Assembly (NCBI GenBank): GCA_016879935.1
Contig: JAACJQ010000441.1
Location: forward strand, 1-47,646
DNA: 47,646 bases
DNA from: Archangiaceae bacterium
Lineage (GTDB): Bacteria; Myxococcota; Myxococcia; Myxococcales; Myxococcaceae
Direction: 5' to 3'
The position numbers and the translations under genes are program-made. Of the stretch, positions 39,531-47,572 are shown piece after piece; within the stretch, counting starts at the first letter, position 1, and each line of letters opens with the position of its first letter. The notes under the pieces were generated by a model. It did no database searches. It was not told where the DNA came from and saw nothing but the letters and a program-made list of their open reading frames with translations.

Positions 39531-41078
39531 TCAGTCTCCCGCTTCGGGGAGCAGCAGATGAAACGCGGTGCCATCGGGCCCGGTCTCGAACTCGATCCAC
39601 CCGCCCATCTCTTCGACGATCTCTTTGCAGATCGACAGGCCCAGGCCGGTGCCCTTGCCCACGTCTTTCGTCGTGTAGAACGCGTCCCACATGCGCTTCT
39701 GCACGTCGACGGGAATGCCCGTGCCGTGATCACGAACGGTGATGCGCAGGCGTTCCTCCTCGACACAGCCGCGCACTTCGATCTTCCGCTCCTTGCGATC
39801 GCGCGCCGACATGGCGTCGAGCGCGTTCTGCATCAGGTTCAGAATCACCTGCCCGAGGGCCGAAGGTGAGCCGATCACCTCTGGCAAGAGGGGAATGGCG
39901 GCGACGATCTCGCACTCGCTCTTCTTGGCGCCGCGGAAGATCGTGATCGCCTCCTGAATCGCGCGCGAACAGTCGAAGCGCACCTTCTCGTCGCGGCGGC
40001 GCGCGGTACCCTTGAGCGCCTGCACGATCGTCTCGATGCGCGAGACGCCTTCGATCGACTCGCTGACGATCTCCTCGAGTTCCCCTGCCGACGAAGGCAG
40101 CGCCACTTTCGACTCGCGCAGCTCGGCGATGTCGCTCTTGAGCGAGTGCAGGTTCGACTTCAGGAAGGCGAGCGGGTTGTTGATCTCGTGCGCGACGCCC
40201 GCCACGAGCTGCCCGATGGTGGCGAGGCGATCTCGCTGCGTCGCGACCTCCATCGCGCGAGCCGCCGAGGCCTCGATGACGGACACGTCGGTCACCGCGC
40301 CGATCGCATCGGCGAGCCCCTGGATGATTCGAATCGACCCTTCGTTCAGGCTCGCTGGCGGAGCGACGACGCAGAGCAGCCCACGCTGCGTTCTCGCGCC
40401 CGTCGGGAACACCAGCACCGAGGCCGAATCTTCGCACTCGAACGGGAGCTTCAGCGTCGAGCGGCCGAGCTCGGGCAGATGCACCTGCCTGCGCTGGCCC
40501 CACGCCACGTTCATCAGGCAGTCCTTGCGACCGAGCGGAATCACGATCTCGCGCTCTTCGGGCCGCAGCCCAGCCGACCCTTCGCACCGCAGATCGTTTC
40601 CAGCGAGCTCGAAGCAGACGATGCGTGAGAGCGGGAGCTGGTCACGAACCACCTCGATCGCGCGGCTGATGGCCTCGCGCTTCGACCCCGACGAGGCCAT
40701 CGCGCGAATCACGGCGCGGAGCACCCCGGCTTCGGCCTTCGCCCGCTCGAGACGTTTGCGATCGAAGCTGACGATCCACCCGTGCTCGCCGCGATCGGGA
40801 GCGATGGAGATGAGCACCCGCTCCGACGCAGACACTTCGACCGACGTCTGCACACACGAGACGCGGGCCTTCGCTTCGCCCAGCAGGGCCGTGACCGCAG
40901 CTTCGAGCATTGGAGCCGCCGGCGAGGCGAAGAGCTCTTCGGCAAGGTGGTTCCGCTCGAGGCAGACGCCCTCGTCGTCGACCCACTGGAGCCCCACCGG
41001 CATCGCATCGGCGAAGGCACGGAAGGCCTCACCGCGCTCAGGCGGGGCGAGCGGAAGCTTGATCGCTGGCTGGCCCAT
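39531..41078 (-). CDS. PAS/GAF histidine kinase, probable partner of the flagellar sigma54 regulator
   Basis: A 515-residue soluble kinase from the ATG at 41078; the ATG at 41129 would add a stretch with no family likeness. Order: PAS-like (about 15-110), GAF-like (about 120-265), then HisKA with His297 in 'GVAHEINNPLAFLKSNL', and HATPase with 'LNLMQNALDAM', 'DHGTGIPVDVQ' and 'GTGLGLSI'. It has no membrane helix, like FlrB/FleS kinases of polar flagella. It lies divergent from the flagellar operon, whose first gene is an activator. That activator lacks a receiver domain, so the phosphotransfer target is unclear. Confidence 0.9.
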   Translation of the reverse strand: MGQPAIKLPLAPPERGEAFRAFADAMPVGLQWVDDEGVCLERNHLAEELFASPAAPMLEAAVTALLGEAKARVSCVQTSVEVSASERVLISIAPDRGEHGWIVSFDRKRLERAKAEAGVLRAVIRAMASSGSKREAISRAIEVVRDQLPLSRIVCFELAGNDLRCEGSAGLRPEEREIVIPLGRKDCLMNVAWGQRRQVHLPELGRSTLKLPFECEDSASVLVFPTGARTQRGLLCVVAPPASLNEGSIRIIQGLADAIGAVTDVSVIEASAARAMEVATQRDRLATIGQLVAGVAHEINNPLAFLKSNLHSLKSDIAELRESKVALPSSAGELEEIVSESIEGVSRIETIVQALKGTARRRDEKVRFDCSRAIQEAITIFRGAKKSECEIVAAIPLLPEVIGSPSALGQVILNLMQNALDAMSARDRKERKIEVRGCVEEERLRITVRDHGTGIPVDVQKRMWDAFYTTKDVGKGTGLGLSICKEIVEEMGGWIEFETGPDGTAFHLLLPEAGD

Positions 41079-41092
41079 CGCCGTGAAGCCTG

Positions 41093-41108
41093 TGCAACTT
41101 CGCGACCT
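41093..41108 (-). promoter_or_regulatory. Weak sigma54-like promoter for the kinase gene
   Basis: On the minus strand there is a GG then, 10 bases later, the GC of TTGCA, which is the -24/-12 spacing of sigma54 promoters. The -12 side matches well and the -24 side poorly. The start would fall about 5 nt before the ATG at 41078. Confidence 0.25.
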
Positions 41109-41197
41109 CGCAGGAGGTGAGTCAGCCACCCCGGGTCTGGGTCACCACACACCCTCACGCCAAGGTGCTGATTCCTCATTCGGGCCCAGGTGGGTGG

Positions 41198-41230
41198 GTC
41201 GATCGAGAGTCGACCGTGACTCTCGTCACG
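41198..41230 (+). promoter_or_regulatory. Nested inverted repeats, candidate activator binding site
   Basis: Three perfect inverted repeats overlap: arms 41198-41202/41210-41214, arms 41204-41211/41218-41225 (8 bp), and arms 41215-41220/41225-41230 (6 bp). The centre is about 90 bp upstream of the predicted sigma54 transcript start, a normal place for an enhancer-binding protein site. Confidence 0.5.
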
Positions 41231-41278
41231 CGGGTGGCGCGTCAGCCCAGTGACTCGGAATCGTTGGTTCTCTGGCGC

Positions 41279-41294
41279 TGGCAAGCGGGTTGCT
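41279..41294 (+). promoter_or_regulatory. Sigma54 (RpoN) promoter of the flagellar operon
   Basis: TGGCAAG-CGGG-TTGCT matches the consensus TGGCACG-N4-TTGCA with GG and GC at the right spacing. The predicted start is near 41305, giving a leader of about 43 nt before the ATG at 41348 with a GGGAGGGG ribosome site. Confidence 0.8.
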
Positions 41295-41347
41295 CAAGCC
41301 CCTCCCGAACCGGCGTTACCCACGCCACCCCTGGGAGGGGAACTTTC

Positions 41348-42499
41348 ATGAATCTCGCATTCGCCAACACCTCGGTGCCCACCTCGACGTCTCTCGTGCA
41401 CGCTCCGGGGTCGCCGCTCGAAGAGGTGATCAAGGCCGTGGCGCGCATCGCGCCGACTGACTCGACGGTGCTGCTGACGGGAGAGACGGGCACGGGCAAA
41501 GAGGTGATCGCCCGCTACGTTCACGAGAACAGCCCGCGGGCCCGCCGTCACTTCGTGCCGGTGAACTGTGGCGCCATTCCCGAGACGCTGCTCGAGAGCG
41601 AACTGTTCGGCCACGTGCGCGGCGCGTTCACGGGCGCCGTCGCCAACCGCAAGGGCCGGGTCGCGATGGCCGAGGGCGGCACGCTCTTCCTCGACGAGAT
41701 CGGCGAGATGCCGCTGCCGCTGCAGGTGAAGCTGCTGCGCCTGCTCCAGGAGCGCACCTACGAGCCCGTGGGGAGCGCCGAGAGCGTGAGCGCGAACTTC
41801 CGGCTGATCGCGGCGACGAACCGCAAGCTGGCCGAAGAGGTGGAAGCCGGCCGCTTCCGTCGCGATCTCTACTACCGGCTCATGGTGTGCCCGGTCGAGC
41901 TGCCGCCGCTGCGCAGCCGCAAGGCCGACGTTCTCGCGCTCTTCAACCACTTCTGGCGTCAGCGCGGCGAGACGCGCCCCATCGAGCCGGCGGCGATGCG
42001 CGCGATCGAGCTGCACCCGTGGCCGGGCAACGTGCGCGAGCTCGAGAACCTCGTCGAGCGCGTGTCGGTGTGCACCGAAGGCCCCGTGATTCGCGTGACG
42101 GATCTTCCGTCGCCGGTGCGCCAGGCCGCGATGGCGATCGGAGAGCTGCAGACCCCGTCGCTCACGCTCGTGCCGCCTCCGCCTGCGACGCCGCCCGAGT
42201 TCGGGCTCGACGCGCCCCAGCCGGTTCCCACCCCGATGCCGCGTGGCTTCGAGCCGCTGCCGTCGGAAGCGCCGGTCATGCAGGTGCCGGTGCCCGAGCG
42301 GCTGCTCGCGGAAGCCGCGGCGCCGTCGCTGCCGATCGATCTGCCTGCGCTCCTGCGCACGCTCGAAGACACGTACATCGCCGTCGCGCTGCAGCAGGCG
42401 AAGGGCAACCGCAAAGCGGCCGCCGACCTGCTGGGCCTGCAGCGCACGACGCTGGTCGAGAAGCTTCGCCGCCGCGCGCGTGAGTCGCAGGCCGCCTGA
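41348..42499 (+). CDS. Sigma54-dependent activator, receiver-less (flagellar, FlrC/FleR/FlbD-like)
   Basis: A 383-residue AAA+ protein that opens sigma54 promoters. The ATG at 41348 follows GGGAGGGG; in-frame codons further up precede the promoter. Walker A is 'GETGTGKE' (45-52), the sigma54-contact loop 'GAFTGA' is intact (92-97), and Walker B is 'TLFLDEIGE' (Asp116-Glu117). A Pro-rich linker (about 275-345) leads to a Fis-type HTH ('[23 protein letters not shown]'). There is no N-terminal receiver, only about 20 residues, so control must come from partner proteins. It is first in the flagellar operon and has a sigma54 promoter, so it may activate itself. Confidence 0.92.
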   Translation: MNLAFANTSVPTSTSLVHAPGSPLEEVIKAVARIAPTDSTVLLTGETGTGKEVIARYVHENSPRARRHFVPVNCGAIPETLLESELFGHVRGAFTGAVANRKGRVAMAEGGTLFLDEIGEMPLPLQVKLLRLLQERTYEPVGSAESVSANFRLIAATNRKLAEEVEAGRFRRDLYYRLMVCPVELPPLRSRKADVLALFNHFWRQRGETRPIEPAAMRAIELHPWPGNVRELENLVERVSVCTEGPVIRVTDLPSPVRQAAMAIGELQTPSLTLVPPPPATPPEFGLDAPQPVPTPMPRGFEPLPSEAPVMQVPVPERLLAEAAAPSLPIDLPALLRTLEDTYIAVALQQAKGNRKAAADLLGLQRTTLVEKLRRRARESQAA

Positions 42500-42542
42500 G
42501 TTCGTCGTCTTCGAGTCTCGTGGATCCCTGGGGAGGGAACCG

Positions 42543-43868
42543 ATGGTCTTCGCGCTGGTCAGCATCGCCCTGAGCGCTCCGCCGCCGACGGGCTTCACCA
42601 CGGCGGTCGAGCGGGTCGCGCTCGAACGGACTTCGCCGACGGTGGAGTCATCGGTCGACCCGCTCATGCGGACGATTCGACTGACCGGCGCGAAGATCGC
42701 GGGTCGTCTCTCGAGCCAGCTCTGCCCCACGCAGCAGGCCGGGCGTGATGGGCTCACCCTTCGATGCACCACGCGCCGGTTGTGGGCCGGCATCGCGCAA
42801 GACGAGAAGGGGCTGTACCTCGACGTGCGGGCGCTGCGTGGCGTGACCTGGAAGTGGGACGTCGAGGGCGTGCCGCTGCAGGCCTGGCCGATGAAAGCGC
42901 TCGGCATTCCCGACGAGTGCCCCGGCATCGGCGACGCGGTGAAGGCCGAGTGTGCGCTGGGCGAAGGCCACCTCTTCGAGGCGGAGCAGCTCTATTCGGC
43001 GGCGCTGAACGGCCCCGACGCACACCTGGCCCGCATGCGCCTGGGCGATCTCGCCATGCAGCGTGGCGACGCCGAAGCGGCGATGGGCTGGTACGCGAAG
43101 GTCGTCTCGGCCGGCCCGGTGACGCGCATCGCGCAGCTGCGCTCGTGCGATCTCACCGGCAACTGTCTGATGCAGCGGCCCGCCGAGCTGCGCGGCCTGG
43201 GTGGCGTCATCGAGGTCGAGGCCGTGGTGCACCTCGTTCGGCAGGCGCTCGCCCTCAACCAGGATCGCCGGGCGATGCAGCTGCTCAACGACGCCATCGA
43301 GCGCAAGGTGCCCGTCTGTCAGTCGGCGCGGGCGTTCTGTCAGAAGGCCCTCGAGGCGGCGTTCAGCGCGGAAGATGACGAAGCCACCACCTCGGCGCTG
43401 GCGATCTACGCCGCCACGGGCATCGGCGAAGGTGAAGGCGGCATCGCGGTCTCGGAGGCTGCGGCGACGGCGGCCGAAGACGCAGGCGCCCCGGGGTACG
43501 CGGCTGCGGTGCTCGCCTCGCTCTCGGGCCGCATGCCCCGTGAAGCGCTCGACCAGCACCTGCAGCGCGTGGCCCGCCTCTACCTCGCCGCGAAGGACCC
43601 GGTTCGTGCGCAGTTCGTCGTCGAGTACGCAGAGCAGAAGCTGACGCCGGCCGAGCTGCGCACCAAGAGCTGGGCGCAGGTGCGCAAGGGCCTGATGCCG
43701 AAGTCGGTCGTGGCCGTGTCGTCGAAGCCGCGCGCCGCACCCATCGCCGACCGCATTCCGGCGATGACGACCGACGTCGAGATCTCGAAAGAGCTCGCCC
43801 GCGCCGCCCAGGCCCGCGCCACCGCCGCTGAACCATCGCCGTCCACGACTCTGGAGAAGAAGCCATGA
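42543..43868 (+). CDS. Exported TPR-like protein in the flagellar operon
   Basis: A 441-residue protein from an ATG with a GGGGAGGG ribosome site. A short N-terminal hydrophobic stretch ('MVFALVSIALSAPPP') is a probable signal peptide. The middle has several Cys residues (for example 'DECPGIGDAVKAECALGEG') and TPR-like helices ('LARMRLGDLAMQRGDAEAAMGWYAKV'). No named family is recognised. It sits between two AAA+ genes and overlaps the second by ATGA. It may be a periplasmic flagellar assembly or sensing factor; this is inferred from position only. Confidence 0.78.
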   Translation: MVFALVSIALSAPPPTGFTTAVERVALERTSPTVESSVDPLMRTIRLTGAKIAGRLSSQLCPTQQAGRDGLTLRCTTRRLWAGIAQDEKGLYLDVRALRGVTWKWDVEGVPLQAWPMKALGIPDECPGIGDAVKAECALGEGHLFEAEQLYSAALNGPDAHLARMRLGDLAMQRGDAEAAMGWYAKVVSAGPVTRIAQLRSCDLTGNCLMQRPAELRGLGGVIEVEAVVHLVRQALALNQDRRAMQLLNDAIERKVPVCQSARAFCQKALEAAFSAEDDEATTSALAIYAATGIGEGEGGIAVSEAAATAAEDAGAPGYAAAVLASLSGRMPREALDQHLQRVARLYLAAKDPVRAQFVVEYAEQKLTPAELRTKSWAQVRKGLMPKSVVAVSSKPRAAPIADRIPAMTTDVEISKELARAAQARATAAEPSPSTTLEKKP

Positions 43869-44743
43869 ACGACCTCGTCGCCCTGAGCCGCGCCATGCAG
43901 GAGGCCGTCGCCGCAGCCCTCGACGTCGCGCCGAGCCCCACCACCGTCTTCCTGCGCGGGGAGCACGGCACCGGCAAGCGCCGCTTCGCCCGCTTCATTC
44001 ACGAGAACTCGAAGACGGCGCAGCGCTCCTTCGTCGAGATCAACCCGACCACCTTCACGGTCGCGCAGGCCGAGCAGGCGCTCCAGACGGCCGGCACGGT
44101 GCTCTTCGACGAGATCGGCGCCCTGTCGATCGAGAGCCAGGCGCACCTGCTGCGGTTGCTCGAGGCCCCGCATGCCGCCCGCATCATCGCCACCACCAGC
44201 GACGCGCCCGACGAGCTGGTGCGAACCGGCAAGCTGCGCAGCGATCTCTTCTACCGCCTCGACGTCTACCCGCTGCGGGTGCCGTCGCTGCGCGAACGAC
44301 ACGACGACGTCGCGCGACTGGCGCAGGTGCTCCTGGTGAAGGCCGCCGCTCGCCTGGGCCGCCCCGCGCCGACGCTCTCGACACAGGCCGTCGCGGCGCT
44401 GGAGCACGGTGACTTACCCGGCAACGTGCGTGAGCTCGAGAACGTGCTCGAGCGGGCGCTCATTCGTTCGCGCACCGCGACGATCGAAGTGCAGGCCCTG
44501 GCCCTGGCGCCGCCGCGCATGGAGCCTGGCCTCTTCCCCGAGGGGTTGCCCCTCGATCTCGGCGCGCTGGAGCGTCTGGCGATCGCAGAAGCCCTTCGCC
44601 GCGTGAACGGCAACCGCACCCACGCCGCCCGGCTGCTCGGCATCGGCCTGCGCACGCTGCGCCAGAAGTTGAACGGGCCCGGCACCCGCGCCACCACGTC
44701 TGATCCCGAGCCAGAGGCCGAAGCCGCTCAGGTGTTGTCATGA
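43865..44743 (+). CDS. Short sigma54-activator-like AAA+ protein lacking GAFTGA
   Basis: A 292-residue AAA+ protein with Walker A 'GEHGTGKRR' (about 32-40), Walker B 'TVLFDEIGA', an arginine-rich 'RSDLFYRLDVYPLRVPSLRERHDD' and '[17 protein letters not shown]', followed by a Fis-type HTH ('GNRTHAARLLGIGLRTLRQKL'). The segment that should hold GAFTGA is missing: 'FVEINPTTFTVAQAEQAL' runs straight to Walker B. Such a protein should not be able to open a sigma54 promoter alone. It could form mixed rings with the activator at 41348 or inhibit it. It is coupled by ATGA on both sides, to the TPR gene and to flgB. Confidence 0.88.
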   Translation: MNDLVALSRAMQEAVAAALDVAPSPTTVFLRGEHGTGKRRFARFIHENSKTAQRSFVEINPTTFTVAQAEQALQTAGTVLFDEIGALSIESQAHLLRLLEAPHAARIIATTSDAPDELVRTGKLRSDLFYRLDVYPLRVPSLRERHDDVARLAQVLLVKAAARLGRPAPTLSTQAVAALEHGDLPGNVRELENVLERALIRSRTATIEVQALALAPPRMEPGLFPEGLPLDLGALERLAIAEALRRVNGNRTHAARLLGIGLRTLRQKLNGPGTRATTSDPEPEAEAAQVLS

Positions 44744-45165
44744 AGCTCTTCGACACGACGCTCGATCGTCTTCAGGCCTCGCTCGACGTTCGGCTGGCGC
44801 GGCAGAACGTGCTGGGCGGCAACCTCGCCAACGCCGACACGCCCGGCTACCAGCCGCGCGAGCTCGACTTCGAGGCCGCCATGAAGGCGCGCACCACGGC
44901 CCTGGCGAGCGGAAAGCCCTCGTTGCCCTCGGCGCTGCCCGTCGAAGGCCACCTCTCGCTGAACGTGTCGCAGCCCGAGCCCGACGAGCCGTCGAGCTTC
45001 GTGAAGGTGGCTGACAGCCCGGGCGGCCTCGATGGCAACGGCGTCGACCTCGATCGCACCATGGTCGAGCTCTCACGAAACGCCCTGCTCTACGGCGCCA
45101 GCACCCGGAGCGCGGGCAAGAAGCTGTCGATTCTCCGGTACGTCGCGAGCGAAGGCGTCGGCTGA
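44740..45165 (+). CDS. flgB: Flagellar basal-body rod protein FlgB
   Basis: A 141-residue proximal rod protein. The N-terminal family motif is 'LARQNVLGGNLANADTPGYQPRELDF' and the C-terminal helix contains 'VDLDRTMVELSRNALLYGAST'. Length is normal. It overlaps the preceding AAA+ gene by ATGA and is followed 21 nt later by flgC. FlgB joins FlgC, FlgF and FliE between the MS ring and the distal rod. Confidence 0.95.
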   Translation: MKLFDTTLDRLQASLDVRLARQNVLGGNLANADTPGYQPRELDFEAAMKARTTALASGKPSLPSALPVEGHLSLNVSQPEPDEPSSFVKVADSPGGLDGNGVDLDRTMVELSRNALLYGASTRSAGKKLSILRYVASEGVG

Positions 45166-45186
45166 GCCACCTGAAGGAGACATACG

Positions 45187-45645
45187 ATGGACTTCCTCTC
45201 TGCACTCAAGATCGCCGGCTCGGGGCTCTCGGCCCAGCGCACGCGCGTCAACGTCGCCGCGAGCAACCTCGCGAACGCCGAGTCGACGCGTGGACCCAAC
45301 GGCGAGCCGTACCACCGGCGAGATCCCGTGCTCGCCGCCGTCGCGTTCGAAGCGTCGCTCGCCGATGCGTCCCAGGTTCCGCTCGGGCCGGCAGAACCCG
45401 GGGCTGCATCGACGGCGACGGCCGTGCAGGTGACGGGCATTCAGGAAGACAACAGCCCGGGCAAACGCGTGTACCTGCCGGGGCACCCCGATGCCGACGC
45501 GAACGGCTTCGTCACGTTTCCCAACGTGAACCCCGTGAACGAGACGGTGAACCTGATCACCGCGCAGCGTGGCTACGACGCGAACGCGACGGCGGTGGAG
45601 ACGCTCAAAGCCATGGCGCAGCGCGCGCTGGACATCGCGAGGTGA
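45187..45645 (+). CDS. flgC: Flagellar basal-body rod protein FlgC
   Basis: A 152-residue rod protein with the usual start 'FLSALKIAGSGLSAQRTRVNVAASNLANAEST' and the end motif 'FPNVNPVNETVNLITAQRGYDANATAVETLKAM'. A strong AAGGAGA site precedes the ATG. Length and order are normal. fliE follows after 3 bases. Confidence 0.96.
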   Translation: MDFLSALKIAGSGLSAQRTRVNVAASNLANAESTRGPNGEPYHRRDPVLAAVAFEASLADASQVPLGPAEPGAASTATAVQVTGIQEDNSPGKRVYLPGHPDADANGFVTFPNVNPVNETVNLITAQRGYDANATAVETLKAMAQRALDIAR

Positions 45646-45648
45646 TGA

Positions 45649-45942
45649 ATGAAATCGCTCAGCGTCAATAGCGTCGAGTTCCCCTCCTCCACGCCGGCCG
45701 TCGAGAAGCCCGAAGGCTCGGGCGCCGCAGGGTTCGGCCAGGAGCTCGAGGCCGCAGTGAAGAAGGTCGACGATCTGCAGGTCGCGGCCGACGTCGAGAC
45801 GCAGAAGCTCGCGAACGGCGACGGCAACCTGCACGAGACGATGCTCGCGCTCGAGAAGGCCGACATCGCGATGAGGCTGGCGATGAAGGTCAGGACGAAG
45901 CTGGTCGAGGCCTACAACGACGTGATGCGCATGACGGTGTGA
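45649..45942 (+). CDS. fliE: Flagellar hook-basal body complex protein FliE
   Basis: A 97-residue protein linking the MS ring and the rod. The conserved C-terminal half is seen: 'VDDLQVAADVETQKLANGDGNLHETMLALEKADIAMRLAMKVRTKLVEAYNDVMRM'-type sequence, ending with the expected '-YNDVMRMTV'. The first 35 residues are variable, as usual. The next gene starts 4 nt later. Confidence 0.94.
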   Translation: MKSLSVNSVEFPSSTPAVEKPEGSGAAGFGQELEAAVKKVDDLQVAADVETQKLANGDGNLHETMLALEKADIAMRLAMKVRTKLVEAYNDVMRMTV

Positions 45943-45946
45943 CGCC

Positions 45947-47572
45947 ATGGAGAGCCTGCTCAAACAGCTTCGGGAGCTTCCTGCGCGACTGCAGGCGTTG
46001 CCCGCAGGAGTGCGAATCGCACTGATCGCGGGTGGCGTCATCGCCCTCGCGCTCGCGGGTGGCGTCGGCGTGCTGGCGCGCTCTGGCGGCGAGTACCAGT
46101 ACGCGTTCACCAACCTCAGCCAGGAAGACGCGACCGAAGCGGCCGGCGTGCTGAAGACCTCGGGCATTCCGTACCGCACCGAGGCCAATGGCTCGGCCCT
46201 CGCGGTGCCGGCCGACAAGGTCTACGACGCGCGCATTCTCCTGGCGACGGCCGGGCTGCCGCGCGGTGGCGGCGTGGGCTTCGAGCTGTTCGATCGCGGC
46301 GATCTCGGCGTCAGCGAGTTCACGCAGCGGGTGAACCTGCGCCGGGCCATCGAAGGCGAGCTGGCACGCACCATCGGGCGGCTGGCGGGCGTTCGCAGCG
46401 CGAAGCTCACGGTGTCGCTGTCGGAGAAAGGCCTGTACCGCGACGAAGACAAGAAGCCGTCGGCGACGGTGGTGGTGATGCTGCAGCCGGGCCGCGCGCT
46501 GGGCGAACGCGAGCTGGCGGGCATTCGGCACCTCGTGAGTTCGTCAGTGCCGGGGCTGCCGCCCGATCAGGTGACGGTGATCGACGGCCGGGGCGCGGTG
46601 CTCTCGTCCGACTCGGCGTGGGACTCTCCCGAGGCGTCGTACCAGCGCAAGCTCGAGCGTGACTTCGAGCAGCGCATCGTCGGGCTGCTCGAGCCGGTCG
46701 TCGGTCAGGGCGCGGTGATTGCGCGGGTCACGGCGAGCGTCGACGCCACGCAGGTGAACCAGAACTCCGAGGTGTTCGACCCCGACGCGGTGGCGCTGCG
46801 CAGTGAGCGCAAGGTGACCCAGTCGTCGTCGACGCAGCAGAACACCCAGGCTGGTGTCGCCGGAGCGCAGGCGAACGTGCCGCTCCAGCAGCCGCCTCCG
46901 CAGGCCGGCCCGACGTCGCAGGGCAACCAGGCGAATCAAGACGAGGTGAAGAACTTCGAGATCTCGAAGACCACCACCACCACCCTCGCGCGCATTCCCC
47001 GGCTCCAGAAGATCTCGGTGGCGATCATCGTCGACGGCGTCGAGGGCAAGGTGCGCGACGCGGCCGAGGTCGCACGGCTCGGCGAGCTGGCCCGCAAGGC
47101 GGTTGGCTACGACGAGGCACGCGGAGACGCGTTCGAGATCACGAGCCAGGTCTTCGGCAAGTCCGACGTTCCCGCGCCTGCACCCGTCGCGGCCACCTTC
47201 CCCGTGTGGGGCTACGGCGCCATCGGGGGCGGCGCGCTGGCCCTGCTCGCCCTCATCGCGTTCCTTCTCCGTCGCCGCGCGCAGCCCGTCGAAGCGGAGC
47301 TGGTGCTCAAGCCCGGTCAGAAGGTCAGCGAGCTCGAGGCCACCGCCGCCGCGATCGACGGCAAGAAGCCCGAACTGCCGACGCCCGAACCGCAGCCCGT
47401 GCTCGTCGACCCGCTCGCCGATCTCAAGGAGCGCGCCCGCGCCATGGTCCGCGAAGATCGCGAACGCGCGCTCATGCTCATTCGCGCCTGGCTGAGCGCC
47501 GACCTCGACAAGAACCCCTCGCCGCACCTGAACGCCTCGCCCCCGCAACCACTCGGAGCCGAACGTGGCTGA
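45947..47572 (+). CDS. fliF: Flagellar MS-ring protein FliF
   Basis: A 541-residue membrane protein. The first membrane helix is at about residues 23-45, followed by ring-building domains ('YAFTNLSQEDATEAAGVLKTSGIPYR', 'ARILLATAGLPRGGGVGFELFD', 'EFTQRVNLRRAIEGELARTI'). A Gln/Pro-rich loop lies at about 290-330. The second membrane helix is near 420-442, and the cytoplasmic tail ends with a helix ('LKERARAMVREDRERALMLIRAWLSAD') that matches the FliG-binding end. The stop overlaps the next start by 8 bases. Confidence 0.96.
   Translation: MESLLKQLRELPARLQALPAGVRIALIAGGVIALALAGGVGVLARSGGEYQYAFTNLSQEDATEAAGVLKTSGIPYRTEANGSALAVPADKVYDARILLATAGLPRGGGVGFELFDRGDLGVSEFTQRVNLRRAIEGELARTIGRLAGVRSAKLTVSLSEKGLYRDEDKKPSATVVVMLQPGRALGERELAGIRHLVSSSVPGLPPDQVTVIDGRGAVLSSDSAWDSPEASYQRKLERDFEQRIVGLLEPVVGQGAVIARVTASVDATQVNQNSEVFDPDAVALRSERKVTQSSSTQQNTQAGVAGAQANVPLQQPPPQAGPTSQGNQANQDEVKNFEISKTTTTTLARIPRLQKISVAIIVDGVEGKVRDAAEVARLGELARKAVGYDEARGDAFEITSQVFGKSDVPAPAPVAATFPVWGYGAIGGGALALLALIAFLLRRRAQPVEAELVLKPGQKVSELEATAAAIDGKKPELPTPEPQPVLVDPLADLKERARAMVREDRERALMLIRAWLSADLDKNPSPHLNASPPQPLGAERG

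Noticed and set aside
41299-41340. Long RNA stem pairing CCCCTCCC (41299-41306) with GGGAGGGG (41333-41340)
   Set aside because: The sigma54 start is predicted near 41305, so the left arm would not be in the transcript.
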